In this document: piece by piece, positions 37,501 through 46,486 of the stretch
Layout: every line of letters begins with the position of its first letter
Position numbering within the stretch: the stretch's first letter is position 1
Source of the DNA: Marivirga harenae
GTDB taxonomy: Bacteria > Bacteroidota > Bacteroidia > Cytophagales > Cyclobacteriaceae
Length of the DNA stretch: 64,000 nucleotides
Assembly: GCF_030534335.1 (NCBI RefSeq)
Contig: NZ_CP130565.1
Location: 3,431,501 to 3,495,500 of the forward strand
Reading direction: 5' to 3'
Made by a program: the position numbers and the translations under genes
Notes under the pieces: model-generated
Told to the model about the DNA's origin: nothing
What the model saw: the letters and a program-made list of their open reading frames with translations, nothing else
Database searches by the model: none

Positions 37501-38028
37501 CGAAAAACCATCAAACTTTCGATAAATGACTGCTAAATTCTCCTCATTATTCAAATCCATTTCTAGGATTCTTATGTAACTATTTTCCGCTAAATCATTT
37601 TCCAAGTAGAATACTTCTGTTTCCTTACCCGGCCAAGAACCTGTTTTATGCTGTCTATATATGAATAGTGCATCTGAATTGCTGGTATTTCTACTAACAT
37701 TACCTGATGCAACAATTAAACTATCAATTGCTTTTAAATGATTTCCAAGTTGTTGATTTGAATTAACTTGAGATGTTGTAAGTTTTTGAAATATTTCCCA
37801 TTTCTGATTTACTTTTTTAAAAACATTAATTATTCCAGCATTATATGCTAATGAATCATTATTAGGTTCATTGACAATCAAATTCTTTGAACTAAGCGAA
37901 CTTGAATAACCAAAATAATTAAAAGACTTTATTTTAGGTTCGGGAGCAAGTTTTTGTATGTCACATTGTGCATAAAGACTACCATTACAAGATAAAACGA
38001 TAGATAAAACAATAATAAGATATTTCAA
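34558..38028 (-). CDS. T9SS-secreted beta-propeller protein with type B sorting domain
   Basis: A 1156-residue protein. The signal peptide covers residues 1-20 (ending LYAQ). Residues 25-830 are repeated FG-GAP-like units with motifs such as FGSSVEVNNGYLIVGSPYSD and FGESISIHNDVLLVGE, forming one or two beta-propellers. Ig/PKD-like beta domains follow. The last 85 residues are the gliding-motility/CHU_C type B sorting signal (IPNVATVNNDGYNDVFRI, KINIYDRYGKQVFES, NYVYSLLYE). It should be exported by the type IX system and held at or released from the cell surface. Role: adhesion or matrix, inferred. Confidence 0.88.
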   Translation of the reverse strand: MKYLIIVLSIVLSCNGSLYAQCDIQKLAPEPKIKSFNYFGYSSSLSSKNLIVNEPNNDSLAYNAGIINVFKKVNQKWEIFQKLTTSQVNSNQQLGNHLKAIDSLIVASGNVSRNTSNSDALFIYRQHKTGSWPGKETEVFYLENDLAENSYIRILEMDLNNEENLAVIYRKFDGFSSQLIIKILDLNSHSVLAEEILDKKDRFFYGIHTDVLLTDNSLFISNSDFLAPDRSFQGIVHVFEKDGEGIWNLEPVAKLTSSISFQYNFGIKMAYENDTLFVANSGDETSKNGLFIYNKPEMGWKDTTETLSIKKDFLYGNKGINLTVSQGVIFWSVPEVENDFTYYKPDSTSSDGYKMYIIEKPSDVGDSYLKFGFNPIYHENQLFISTRHSISNISNRINENILVYDFDLKSSEEMIEYSSILNSEFFSASDDEFGAILSVSKNTLAVSAKGSSNKWGDKSGSVYLYERLNDQWVFDQEIIAPQKLNNESFASTFELQDGYLFIGSPGYDSLADNNKYFNTGKIFIYEKINGKWVNTSSLVSPLMGSSNYEQGEFGRNVTFNNGILAISEIYDNYGSSEAEGRVYIYRYDEISGKFIVDKQFQNNETYGLDFFGSNIIINDKYVAIGTGGLPTSVYVDNKVYLYKINSEAWTSGKADYVFASKNESSLDKFGESISIHNDVLLVGETYYDNGKQYEGSDGRVYGFRIPEQSTLDATIFEDFYIEPNSSISYTNFGNYIAINGNDLYISAKDNSNESNIQDLLFVYNLENLNEVDSVFGNNIQIIRHPDGNSSSGFGSSVEVNNGYLIVGSPYSDSRSGFKSGLVHVFELSSILNPIPNLCNNISSYELTASPAGGVWSIGDSVISDNILDVTRLVSGNYTINYNLNGCIQSTTFQVYQNTSLISKSDSIITKCIDEEINLFIEVNNNDESFAWFSKKEKDDNYELLDSAKTLISISTANPGFYKVRLLNPECEEIEEEFQVLDHELSPKLNLSGQLEYCVQEIPIAIENIDPSDEVLWYFRAENEADFKELSTQDAQIQISESGEYYAEVYRENCSFLTNSTYVMFKPNPQDIFIPNVATVNNDGYNDVFRIKTDYPFKNFKINIYDRYGKQVFESYDQTFGWKAPNGYSGNYVYSLLYETECGEIKEMKGWVQIVKN

Positions 38029-38169
38029 TATAGTTTAGTTTTGGGTGAGTTTTAAATATAATAAAAGCTTTATATTTATATGTATATATAGTGTTAAAAC
38101 TATCTCCATTTTTAAAAGAATGGATTTAAATCTTAAGAAATTATCAAAGACTAAACTTGAAAGAAAATT

Positions 38170-38511
38170 ATGGATCTAACAGAATTTATTATCAGATTAC
38201 TTTTGTCAGCTGCCGCAGTATTCATTACAGCTAAATTACTCTCTGGAGTGAAAGTAGAGAGCTATGGTCAAGCCATCGTAGTAGCTATTATTTTGGGAAT
38301 AATCAATGCAGTAGTAAAACCTATTTTGGTTTTTTTAACTATCCCGATCACTATTCTGACACTAGGGCTTTTCTTATTGGTAATTAATGCCTTGATGATC
38401 ATGTTGGTAGATAAAATATTGAAAGGCTTCTCTGTCAAGAGCTTTTGGTGGGCTTTTTTCTTTAGTATTATTCTATCGCTACTGAATGCTATTTTGCAGT
38501 CATTATTTTAG
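38170..38511 (+). CDS. Phage-holin-family (YvlD-like) small membrane protein
   Basis: A 113-residue protein with four hydrophobic helices and the family pattern ILGIINAVVKPILVFLTIP, then LTLGLFLLVINALMIM. This family (phage holin 4 superfamily, YvlD) is widespread on ordinary chromosomes and is not evidence of a prophage; no other phage genes are present. Probable envelope role. Confidence 0.85.
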   Translation: MDLTEFIIRLLLSAAAVFITAKLLSGVKVESYGQAIVVAIILGIINAVVKPILVFLTIPITILTLGLFLLVINALMIMLVDKILKGFSVKSFWWAFFFSIILSLLNAILQSLF

Positions 38512-38519
38512 CGCAAAAA

Positions 38520-38564
38520 AAAGGTTTGCAAATGAAGTGATAATCATTTCATTTGCAAACCTTT
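38520..38564. terminator. Strong bidirectional terminator
   Basis: A perfect 17-bp stem, AAAGGTTTGCAAATGAA (38520-38536) with its complement (38548-38564), around an 11-nt loop. It lies between the convergent holin-like and protease genes and has an A-run on its left side, giving a T-run for the minus strand. Confidence 0.85.
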
Positions 38565-38588
38565 AAATGCTTTTATTGAAAGCTGATT

Positions 38589-40625
38589 TCAACCAATACC
38601 GAGCGCAATTAAATCAGCTAATACCACTACTCCTTCTCTTAGATAAGGATCTTTGATTTCCCCATCTGTATTAATTTTATTTATTAGTTCAGGATCTGCT
38701 GAAATCTTCTCATTCAATTCATTTGCTGCATTTCTTCGGTCCATAGCAGCCTCATTTTCAGCTTTTCGTTTTTCAATATTTAAGCTGATTCTGTACATGC
38801 TCTGCTGATTAACTGCTTCATCAACCTCATTTTTCAAATTTCTTAAATATTGCTCCTCATTTAATCGCTTCTCATGTTTCTCGTTGAGCTTAGCTATAAT
38901 GTTAGGATCTATATCATTCGATGGAGTGAAATTCGAACTTTCAATTTGATCCCATTCCAACGCACGCTGATAAGAGCTTTCTCCAAATGCTTTGGCAGTG
39001 TACGGAGAAGGCATCTTGATGTCCGGACGCACACCCTTATGTTGCGTACTGCTTCCATTCACCCTATAATACTTGGCTAAAGTTAGTTTGACTTGGCCTA
39101 GTGTATCTTCTACTTTAGGGACAAATTGATTCAAAGAAATAAGATTTTGGACGGTTCCTTTGCCGAAAGTATTTTCCCCTACAATCACTCCCCTTTTATA
39201 GTCCTGAATAGCTCCTGAGAAAATCTCTGATGCAGATGCACTAAATCTGTTCGTTAAAATGGTTAATGGCCCACCATAGTAAATTTCTTCGTCTTCATCT
39301 TTACCAACTTCTATACTCCCATCAGAATCTCTAATCTGTACCACCGGTCCTTCACTAATAAACAAACCGCTTAATTCTATAGCTTCTTGAAGGGAGCCAC
39401 CGCCATTTGAACGCAAATCGACTACAATTCCATCTACCTTTCCCTTGATGGTATCAAGAATAGCTTTTACATCCCTTGTAGTACTTCCATAATCCTTGAC
39501 ACCGGCTCTCATGTCCTCAAAGTTCATGTAGAATGATGGAATAGTGATAATGCCTACATTATACTGATTTCCGTCACGATATACTTCTCTTATCTCAGCA
39601 TAAGGCACTTGATTATCTAATTTAATCTTATCTCTAACTATGGTGATTTCCATTGGAACACCCGCAGATACTGATTGGCCAGCTTCAATGATTTGGAGTC
39701 TAACAATTGTTCCTTTTGGGCCTCTAATTTTTTGAACAACATCATCTAATCTCCAACCTGTGATATCCACAAATTCGCCTTCTACGCCTTGTGCCACTGC
39801 TAATATTTTATCATCTGTATTGATGACCTTACTTTCAAAGGCTGGGCCTCCTGGCACTACTGAAGCAACACGAGTATAATTTCCATCAGTGGTTAATGTT
39901 GCACCAATCCCTTCTAAAGATTGGCTCATTCGTATTTTGAAATTTTCGGAAGTAATAGGTGAAAAGTAACTACTGTGAGGATCAAAACTTTCTGCAAAAG
40001 TATTCATATAGAGCTGGAAAACGTCTCTACTTTCGTAATCTCCTATAGTTTTTTCTAATCTTGAATATCGTTCTTTCAAAAGCCTTTGAATGGTAGTGTC
40101 AGCTTTTTCGTCCAATTTTAAATCTAGGGCTTGACTTTTTATTAATTTTCTCCATCTATCGTTTAATTCTTCTTCAGAATTGGCATAGTCAAGAGAGTCT
40201 GAATTAATTGTTAAATACTCTTCTGCTTCATAGTCAAAATCAAATGAAAGGTTATTTTCTACATAGTCCATTCTCTCCATAAACCTTTCACGAAATACAT
40301 TGAATATTTCGTAAGGTGGTAATAGATAACCTAATTTAATATGGTCATCCAAACGCTCCCTATATTTTTTGAAGGCTTCGATATCTTTTTTGAGAAAATA
40401 ATGCTTATTGACGTCTAGCGAAGATAAATAGTCATCATAGATAATAGTGGAAAGCTCATCGTCAATAGGAACCTTTTCATAATGGTATTGAGTCAATAAT
40501 CCTGCAACCAATCTTGCTTCCATTGACTGATCTTGAGTGGGGCTTAATTTCGCGAATTTTTCGTTTTGCGCCCATCCTGCATAGTTAAACAGGAAAATAA
40601 CTATAATTATAAGTATCTTCTTCAT
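38589..40625 (-). CDS. prc: Carboxy-terminal processing protease (tail-specific protease)
   Basis: A 678-residue S41 protease. After a signal peptide (ending GWAQ) come an N-terminal helical domain, a PDZ domain (GIGATLTTDGNYTRVASVVPG, about 240-330), and the catalytic core with Ser in RFSASASEIFSGAI and Lys in GENTFGKGTVQNL. The long C-terminal tail (DUF3340-like) matches Prc/Tsp. It cleaves periplasmic proteins at hydrophobic C-termini, acting in envelope maintenance. Confidence 0.92.
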   Translation of the reverse strand: MKKILIIIVIFLFNYAGWAQNEKFAKLSPTQDQSMEARLVAGLLTQYHYEKVPIDDELSTIIYDDYLSSLDVNKHYFLKKDIEAFKKYRERLDDHIKLGYLLPPYEIFNVFRERFMERMDYVENNLSFDFDYEAEEYLTINSDSLDYANSEEELNDRWRKLIKSQALDLKLDEKADTTIQRLLKERYSRLEKTIGDYESRDVFQLYMNTFAESFDPHSSYFSPITSENFKIRMSQSLEGIGATLTTDGNYTRVASVVPGGPAFESKVINTDDKILAVAQGVEGEFVDITGWRLDDVVQKIRGPKGTIVRLQIIEAGQSVSAGVPMEITIVRDKIKLDNQVPYAEIREVYRDGNQYNVGIITIPSFYMNFEDMRAGVKDYGSTTRDVKAILDTIKGKVDGIVVDLRSNGGGSLQEAIELSGLFISEGPVVQIRDSDGSIEVGKDEDEEIYYGGPLTILTNRFSASASEIFSGAIQDYKRGVIVGENTFGKGTVQNLISLNQFVPKVEDTLGQVKLTLAKYYRVNGSSTQHKGVRPDIKMPSPYTAKAFGESSYQRALEWDQIESSNFTPSNDIDPNIIAKLNEKHEKRLNEEQYLRNLKNEVDEAVNQQSMYRISLNIEKRKAENEAAMDRRNAANELNEKISADPELINKINTDGEIKDPYLREGVVVLADLIALGIG

Positions 40626-40695
40626 GTTGAAATTGTTGTAGTTCAGGATATTGAACGGAATATTGTTATTTTATTTTATTGAATTTGATAAACGG

Positions 40696-42015
40696 TCAAA
40701 TTGCATTTGGTAATATACTAAATGAATTATGATTTTGATAAAACAAATTTAGTTGATGATTATCCAAATCAGAAATCGACTTATCCATCATCCATTTGAT
40801 ATATCGGTTAAACCTATGTCCCATCCAGACACTGGAATTTAAAACAACAGCATATGTATAACCGTCATCTTTTCTGTTTATAAAACACGCTGATCCAGCT
40901 AATGTTCCAGTTCTCCAGTAATTATCACCTCTAGCCCCTTTCCAACCAAATGCATCTGTATACCGATTCCCATTTACCATCATTTCACGACTCTCTTCAG
41001 AAAGTAGTTGGTAAGTACTATTTGGATCTACAAGGCTTACTAATTTCGCCAATTGTGATGCATTGGCAATCCACCCTCCTGCCGCACCTAAAGTATTGAT
41101 ATCACTGCCTCCGTAGGGTTTTTCGACTGACTGATAATTACCATCGTAGGACTCAAATTGGTAAGCACCTGGATGATTATAGTAGTGTACTTCGAAAGGT
41201 CTCCTCTCCCACTCATAATTGCCAGAAATCCTCATACCAAATATCCCATTTGGTTCTAAAATATTATCAATCACATAATTCTCATAAGTGGCTCCAGTTT
41301 TCTGTTCAATAATCTTGCCTAAAAGCATATATCCAAAATTAGAATATGCATATTGGGTGCCCGGTCTATATCTCAACCGTCTGTGTTCTAATACAAATTC
41401 TATGATATCATCATCAGTTGGGGGCCCTTCAAGATTCATAATTCTTTTGATTTTCGAAGCCTGAAACATAAAATCACCGTCTCGCCAACTCCAACCTCCT
41501 TTATGATTTAATAGGTGTTTTACTTTTATCTTACTATGGTTTTTGTCTTTTATTTCTGTGAAATGGGAAAAGATCCCCTCTTTTCCAAATACGTTTTCCT
41601 CCAAGTCAATAATTCCATCATCTACCATTTTCATAATAGTAATGGCAGTTACCAGTTTCGAAGCACTCGCGATTCTAAATAAATGTTGAGTTTTTACGGA
41701 CTCTTGGGTTTCAAGATTGGTCAAACCATATCCCTTTGAATAAATCAACCGGTTGTCTTTCATTACCGCTACGGAAGCCCCCTTAATATCCCATCGTCTT
41801 AAAAATTTATTAATACTTTCATCAAATTCCTGACTAAAATCAGCGGTGTCCATTACAGGAGCAGGACTAACAAGATTAAAATTAAGGTAATTTAGTTGGG
41901 TATGGGAGTCTGCATCAACGGAACGAGTGAAAGCGACCTCTGACGTGGTATAAAAGGCAAAACTAATTGCAGTTACCCCTAATACTATTGCAATTATAAT
42001 TGTACTCTTCTTCAA
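40696..42015 (-). CDS. Serine hydrolase, class C beta-lactamase/DD-peptidase fold
   Basis: A 439-residue protein with an N-terminal hydrophobic anchor (residues 4-22). Ser117-x-x-Lys120 (IASASK) and Tyr224-Ser-Asn (YAYSNFGYML) are intact, in contrast to the related gene at 5051. The rest follows the family. It lies 70 bp downstream of the protease gene start on the same strand. Substrate unknown; antibiotic hydrolysis should not be assumed. Confidence 0.85.
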   Translation of the reverse strand: MKKSTIIIAIVLGVTAISFAFYTTSEVAFTRSVDADSHTQLNYLNFNLVSPAPVMDTADFSQEFDESINKFLRRWDIKGASVAVMKDNRLIYSKGYGLTNLETQESVKTQHLFRIASASKLVTAITIMKMVDDGIIDLEENVFGKEGIFSHFTEIKDKNHSKIKVKHLLNHKGGWSWRDGDFMFQASKIKRIMNLEGPPTDDDIIEFVLEHRRLRYRPGTQYAYSNFGYMLLGKIIEQKTGATYENYVIDNILEPNGIFGMRISGNYEWERRPFEVHYYNHPGAYQFESYDGNYQSVEKPYGGSDINTLGAAGGWIANASQLAKLVSLVDPNSTYQLLSEESREMMVNGNRYTDAFGWKGARGDNYWRTGTLAGSACFINRKDDGYTYAVVLNSSVWMGHRFNRYIKWMMDKSISDLDNHQLNLFYQNHNSFSILPNAI

Positions 42016-42226
42016 TTTAAGACGGGAATTGGTTCGTATATTTTTAAAAATATTTTGATAATATAAGCGTATTAGTGCAAATATAAAATATTTTGAATGA
42101 AATCCGCACTTTTAGCTCGTGCCTGATTAACGTGCCATAAATAAAATAATTCCGCTTTATTAAGATTTCTTTTAACATTAGGCTTAATTTTATACTTAAA
42201 CTAAAATCATAAAAGCTAGAAAATAA

Positions 42227-43375
42227 ATGAAATATGACTACATCATAGGAGGAGCTGGCTTGGCTGGCTTAACATTAGCTTGGCAAATGATTGAAAGCAA
42301 ACTACTTGAAAATAAACAATTGCTTTTGATTGACGCTGATTCTAAACAAAGCAATGACAGAACTTGGAGCTTTTGGTCAGAGCCAAAGATATGGATCACA
42401 GATTTACCTATAAAACAATCTTGGGATCGGGCAATTGTAAGAGGAAAAGACTTTGATTTGACTCAATCCTTGTCTCCTTATCGTTACTATAACATCAGAG
42501 GTATTGATTACTACCAGTTTGTATTCAACAAATTAAACAAACACCCTCAAATAACTTTTATTCAGGAGGTTATAGTGTCAGAGGACGAAGAAAATAAATG
42601 TGTACATACTGAGAAAACCAGCTTTTATTATGATTCCTATTTCTTCAAGTCGTATTTCTTTCCTGATCAATTAAAGTTAATGAATAGATCAGGAAAGCAT
42701 TTTATATGGCAACATTTCTATGGATGGAAAATACAAACAGATCATGCTGTTTTTAATCCTAGTGAAATCACATATATGGATATGCAAGTACCTGAAGTAA
42801 AGGGAGGTTTAAGTTTTGCCTATATTTTGCCTACCTCAGAAGATCAAGCCTTGGTGGAATTCACCTTGTTTTCCGCTGATTTATGGACGAAAGAAGAATA
42901 TGAAACAGCCTTAAAAAATTATATACATCAAAATTTAGGACTTCAGGATTTTAAAGTTCTGGACGAAGAGTTTAATAAAATCCCGATGACTACTGCGATT
43001 CTATCGAAAAGGAACAAAAGCATCGTGCCAATTGGCACTATCGCAGGAACAGTGAAACCAAGCACTGGATATAGTTTTGTCAGAAATTTCTATCATATAC
43101 AGCAAATAATTAAGGTTCTAGAAGGAAAGTCAAATAATTTTGACATAAAAAGCTCTAGCAGATTTAGATTTTATGATGAAGTCTTGCTGAATGTTTTGAT
43201 TACAGAAAAGCGTACAGGCCATGAAGTGTTCGGAAATTTATATAAAAAGAATAAACTGCCGCTTCTACTTAAGTTTCTTAATGAGGACACTAATCTCTTG
43301 GAAGATTTAAAAATTATGAATACTGTGCCCAAATGGTCCTTTATAAATGCAGTGGCTGAAGAAGTGATCTCTTAA
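42227..43375 (+). CDS. crtY: Lycopene beta-cyclase
   Basis: A 382-residue FAD-dependent cyclase of the CrtY type. It begins with the dinucleotide-binding loop DYIIGGAGLAGLTLAWQM and continues with NDRTWSFWSEP, the family's FW motif, and PTSEDQALVEFTLF and GTVKPSTGYSF. It converts lycopene to beta-carotene in carotenoid synthesis. No other crt genes are in the window. It overlaps the convergent kinase gene by 4 bp. Confidence 0.92.
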   Translation: MKYDYIIGGAGLAGLTLAWQMIESKLLENKQLLLIDADSKQSNDRTWSFWSEPKIWITDLPIKQSWDRAIVRGKDFDLTQSLSPYRYYNIRGIDYYQFVFNKLNKHPQITFIQEVIVSEDEENKCVHTEKTSFYYDSYFFKSYFFPDQLKLMNRSGKHFIWQHFYGWKIQTDHAVFNPSEITYMDMQVPEVKGGLSFAYILPTSEDQALVEFTLFSADLWTKEEYETALKNYIHQNLGLQDFKVLDEEFNKIPMTTAILSKRNKSIVPIGTIAGTVKPSTGYSFVRNFYHIQQIIKVLEGKSNNFDIKSSSRFRFYDEVLLNVLITEKRTGHEVFGNLYKKNKLPLLLKFLNEDTNLLEDLKIMNTVPKWSFINAVAEEVIS

Positions 43376-44676
43376 AGTTTGATGGGAATAGATGTCCTAA
43401 ACTCGGTTTCCTTTTCAACATCGGAGTAATTTAAGTTGATATCACCGTTGAGCTTATTGGTAATAATTTTACAGATATATAAACCTAAACCTGGTCCTTT
43501 AGGTATCTCAGAACCGACATAGAAAAGGTTGAAAATATTATCTTTCTGATCTTTTTTAATTCCAATTCCATTATCTTTTACGCTGATAACCAAGTTTTTA
43601 TCCAGCATTTCAATCTTTACTTTAACCCACTTCTGTAATTTAAGTGGATCGGCAAATCTCACGGCATTGCCGATAAGGTTTTTAAGAATTAAATGAAGTA
43701 AGCTAGGATCAATTTGTACGAGCTCTTTCGCTCTATTATCTACCTCGATCGCGACACTTCCCAGGTTTTCTTCCTCGCCATTCAGTCTTTCAAAAACAGT
43801 TTCCAAAATCATGTCAATATTGATCTTTTGAACACTTATAGGTCTGGCACTGATTTCATAGACATTGCTTAACCTTTTCAGCATATCGTCCATATGATTT
43901 GCAGAATGTCTAAGATGATTTAAGTGATCTGAAATATCATTGTCTTGCTCATATTCCATTTGAATAAGCTGACTTAATCCTTTAAACCTTGCAATTGGTC
44001 CTCTTAAATCATGTGCTGATTTGTAAATGAATTCGTCTAGCTCTTTATTCTTTTCTAATAATAGATTATTTGATTTAGATAACTCTCTTGTTCTATCCTG
44101 AACTTGTTGATCTAGATTTCTAGCAATATTGAAAAGCTTTTTATTTTGTTCTTGAATTATCCTCTTCGCCTGCTCGAGTTTATTGCGCTCATGATCTAAC
44201 TTTTCGTTTTGAGACTGAATCTCTTCAAACGCATCTGTTATATCTGCGTTTTTCTGAAGTAGATCTTGTTGAGCGGTCTCAATTTCCTCTTTCTGATCTT
44301 GAATAAGCGCTAAAGCTTCACGGTAAGCTTCATTTTGAGCTTTCAACTGATTATGTTGGTGCTCCAAGGTCTTAGTCCTGTCTTTGACAAGGCTTTCTAA
44401 ATAATTATTATGTCTTTTAATTCTTTTTGAACCAAGATTTATGAAACTAAAGGCGATACCAAATATCCCGATACTCAAAATCGTAAGTGATATGCTTTGA
44501 ATTGCGGCTGTAAGTTTTACTGGATCTATTTCAATTAAATTGCTCATTACCATATGATTTTCCTGAACTGGCATTGAAACACCAAGTGAAGCCTTCAAGG
44601 GCTGTAGGGAAACCAAAAGCAATAAGCTAAAAAGCGTTAAAAAAATGGAATAGTTGAAATATTTTCTCACGAACAC
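43372..44676 (-). CDS. Sensor histidine kinase with long coiled coil
   Basis: A 434-residue kinase. Two hydrophobic segments (about 10-30 and 55-80) are followed by a long coiled coil at 88-205 with NRTKTLEHQHNQLKAQNE-like heptads. The dimerisation/phosphoacceptor segment is YKSAHDLRGPIARFKG (His about 221) and the ATPase domain has LKNLIGNAVRFAD, DNGIGIKKD and GPGLGLYICK. There is no external sensor of note, so it probably reads an internal or membrane signal. Orphan; no regulator nearby. Confidence 0.9.
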   Translation of the reverse strand: MFVRKYFNYSIFLTLFSLLLLVSLQPLKASLGVSMPVQENHMVMSNLIEIDPVKLTAAIQSISLTILSIGIFGIAFSFINLGSKRIKRHNNYLESLVKDRTKTLEHQHNQLKAQNEAYREALALIQDQKEEIETAQQDLLQKNADITDAFEEIQSQNEKLDHERNKLEQAKRIIQEQNKKLFNIARNLDQQVQDRTRELSKSNNLLLEKNKELDEFIYKSAHDLRGPIARFKGLSQLIQMEYEQDNDISDHLNHLRHSANHMDDMLKRLSNVYEISARPISVQKINIDMILETVFERLNGEEENLGSVAIEVDNRAKELVQIDPSLLHLILKNLIGNAVRFADPLKLQKWVKVKIEMLDKNLVISVKDNGIGIKKDQKDNIFNLFYVGSEIPKGPGLGLYICKIITNKLNGDINLNYSDVEKETEFRTSIPIKL

Positions 44677-44930
44677 CTGTCTTAATATAATACTATTAAT
44701 GATAAAAAGTTCAATAGATTTTAAAAATTTCTTAAATTACTTAATAATCAATGATTTACACTTACTATATTGAAGTGTCAATTTAATAAAATTATCTACT
44801 TAAAAACAAGAAATGATTATATTTAATTTCAGAGATCAACAATATGAATCTTAGTATATTCAATCAATAACCGTAAGATTATATTCTATTCTATTGAAAA
44901 TAAGCTTTTTACATTTTGAAGGGCACAAAA

Positions 44931-44966
44931 AAAGCTTGTCTGTAAATTTTTCATTTAGACAAGCTC
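44931..44966 (-). terminator. Terminator after ffh
   Basis: On the minus strand AGCTTGTCT pairs with AGACAAGCT (44957-44965 and 44933-44941) around a 15-nt loop and is followed by a run of T. It ends the ffh transcript. The remaining DNA of this 329-bp gap (44677-45005) is AT-rich with no other feature seen. Confidence 0.85.
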
Positions 44967-45005
44967 TTAATTAATTGAATGTAATAAATTAGTATATAGT
45001 ACAGA

Positions 45006-46337
45006 TTATTTACCGAAAGGATTAAATCCGGCTAATCCTCTTTTGCTACCGCTCATTTTATTCATGGTCTTCATCATCTTCCTCATATCCTTAAATTGTT
45101 TCAAAAGGTTATTGATTTCTTGAACAGAAGTCCCACTACCATTGGCTATTCTTTGTTTCCTGCTAGCATTCATCAATTCAGGATTAGTTCTCTCCTCGGT
45201 GGTCATGGATCGTATTATTGCTTCAACAGGCTTAAAAGCATCATCATCAATATCCATATCCTTTATTTGTTTACCCATGCCCGGCAACATTCCCAACAGG
45301 TCTTTGACATTTCCCATTTTCTTGATCTGCTGTAATTGAGAAAGGAAATCTTCAAAATCAAATTGGTTTTTCCGAATCTTCTTAGATAGTCTGTTGGTTT
45401 CTTCCTGATCGAATGTTTCTTGAGCCTTTTCAACCAAAGAAACAACATCACCCATACCCAAAATTCTCTGAGCCATCCTGTCCGGATAGAAAAGGTCAAT
45501 AGCATCCATTTTTTCTCCACTACTGACAAATTTTATAGGTTTTTCAACAACATTTCGAATTGACAAAGCCGCACCACCACGAGTATCACCGTCTAATTTT
45601 GTAAGAACTACACCGTCAAAATCAAGTTGCTCATTAAATGTTTTAGCAGTATTTACAGCATCCTGACCTGTCATGGAATCCACTACAAATAATGTTTCAG
45701 AGGGCTTCAGCTCTTTTTTCAAGCTCGAAATCTCTTTCATCATCGTTTCGTCCACAGCTAAACGTCCAGCAGTATCTACTATAACAATGCTCTTCCCATT
45801 ATCTTTAGCAAATTTAATGGCATTATTTGCGATTTTAACAGCATCTTTATTCTCAGGTTCTGCATAAACTTCCACTCCAATTTGTTCACCCAGTACCTTT
45901 AATTGGTCAATAGCGGCAGGTCTATAAATATCACAAGCAGCTAATAGTACTTGCTTACCTTGTTTTTTAAGTCTATTTGCTAGTTTTCCAGAAAATGTAG
46001 TTTTACCGGATCCTTGAAGACCAGATATTAATATGGTGGCAGGAGAACCTTCAATACTAATGTCCTCTTGCTTCTCCCCCATCATTTTAGCCAATTCCTC
46101 TTGGGTAATTTTGACTAAGAGCTGACCAGGGGAAACTGAAATAAGTACATCACGACCTAAAGCTTCTTCCTTAATTCTGTCTGTCACTTCTTTAGCCACT
46201 TTGAAATTTACATCGGCATCAACCAATGCTCTTCTAATTTCCTTAACTGTAGTAGCTACATTTACTTCCGTTATTTGTCCCTGTCCCTTGAGGGTTTTAA
46301 AAGCGCGATCTAACTTATAACTGAGATTATCGAACAT
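45006..46337 (-). CDS. ffh: Signal recognition particle GTPase Ffh
   Basis: A 443-residue protein with the N domain, the G domain (P-loop GLQGSGKTTFSGK near 110, DTAGRLAVDE, TKLDGDTRGG) and a Met-rich M domain (MLPGMGKQIKDMD, MRKMMKTMNKMSG) that binds 4.5S RNA and signal peptides. It directs nascent membrane proteins to FtsY and SecYEG. Full length and essential in most bacteria. Confidence 0.97.
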   Translation of the reverse strand: MFDNLSYKLDRAFKTLKGQGQITEVNVATTVKEIRRALVDADVNFKVAKEVTDRIKEEALGRDVLISVSPGQLLVKITQEELAKMMGEKQEDISIEGSPATILISGLQGSGKTTFSGKLANRLKKQGKQVLLAACDIYRPAAIDQLKVLGEQIGVEVYAEPENKDAVKIANNAIKFAKDNGKSIVIVDTAGRLAVDETMMKEISSLKKELKPSETLFVVDSMTGQDAVNTAKTFNEQLDFDGVVLTKLDGDTRGGAALSIRNVVEKPIKFVSSGEKMDAIDLFYPDRMAQRILGMGDVVSLVEKAQETFDQEETNRLSKKIRKNQFDFEDFLSQLQQIKKMGNVKDLLGMLPGMGKQIKDMDIDDDAFKPVEAIIRSMTTEERTNPELMNASRKQRIANGSGTSVQEINNLLKQFKDMRKMMKTMNKMSGSKRGLAGFNPFGK

Positions 46338-46486
46338 ATCTTATATGAAGTCTAATAATGAATAACAATAATATTTATAATAGAGCATTGAAAAACAACG
46401 CTTAAATATCTGTAATTAATTGATGAAATTTTGGGCAAAAATAAGGAATATATTGTATTTATCCGAATAAATAATTGGATTGGATT

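Noticed and set aside
38170-38511. Prophage signature
   Set aside because: The holin-family name is misleading; this group is chromosomal and no other phage genes are present.
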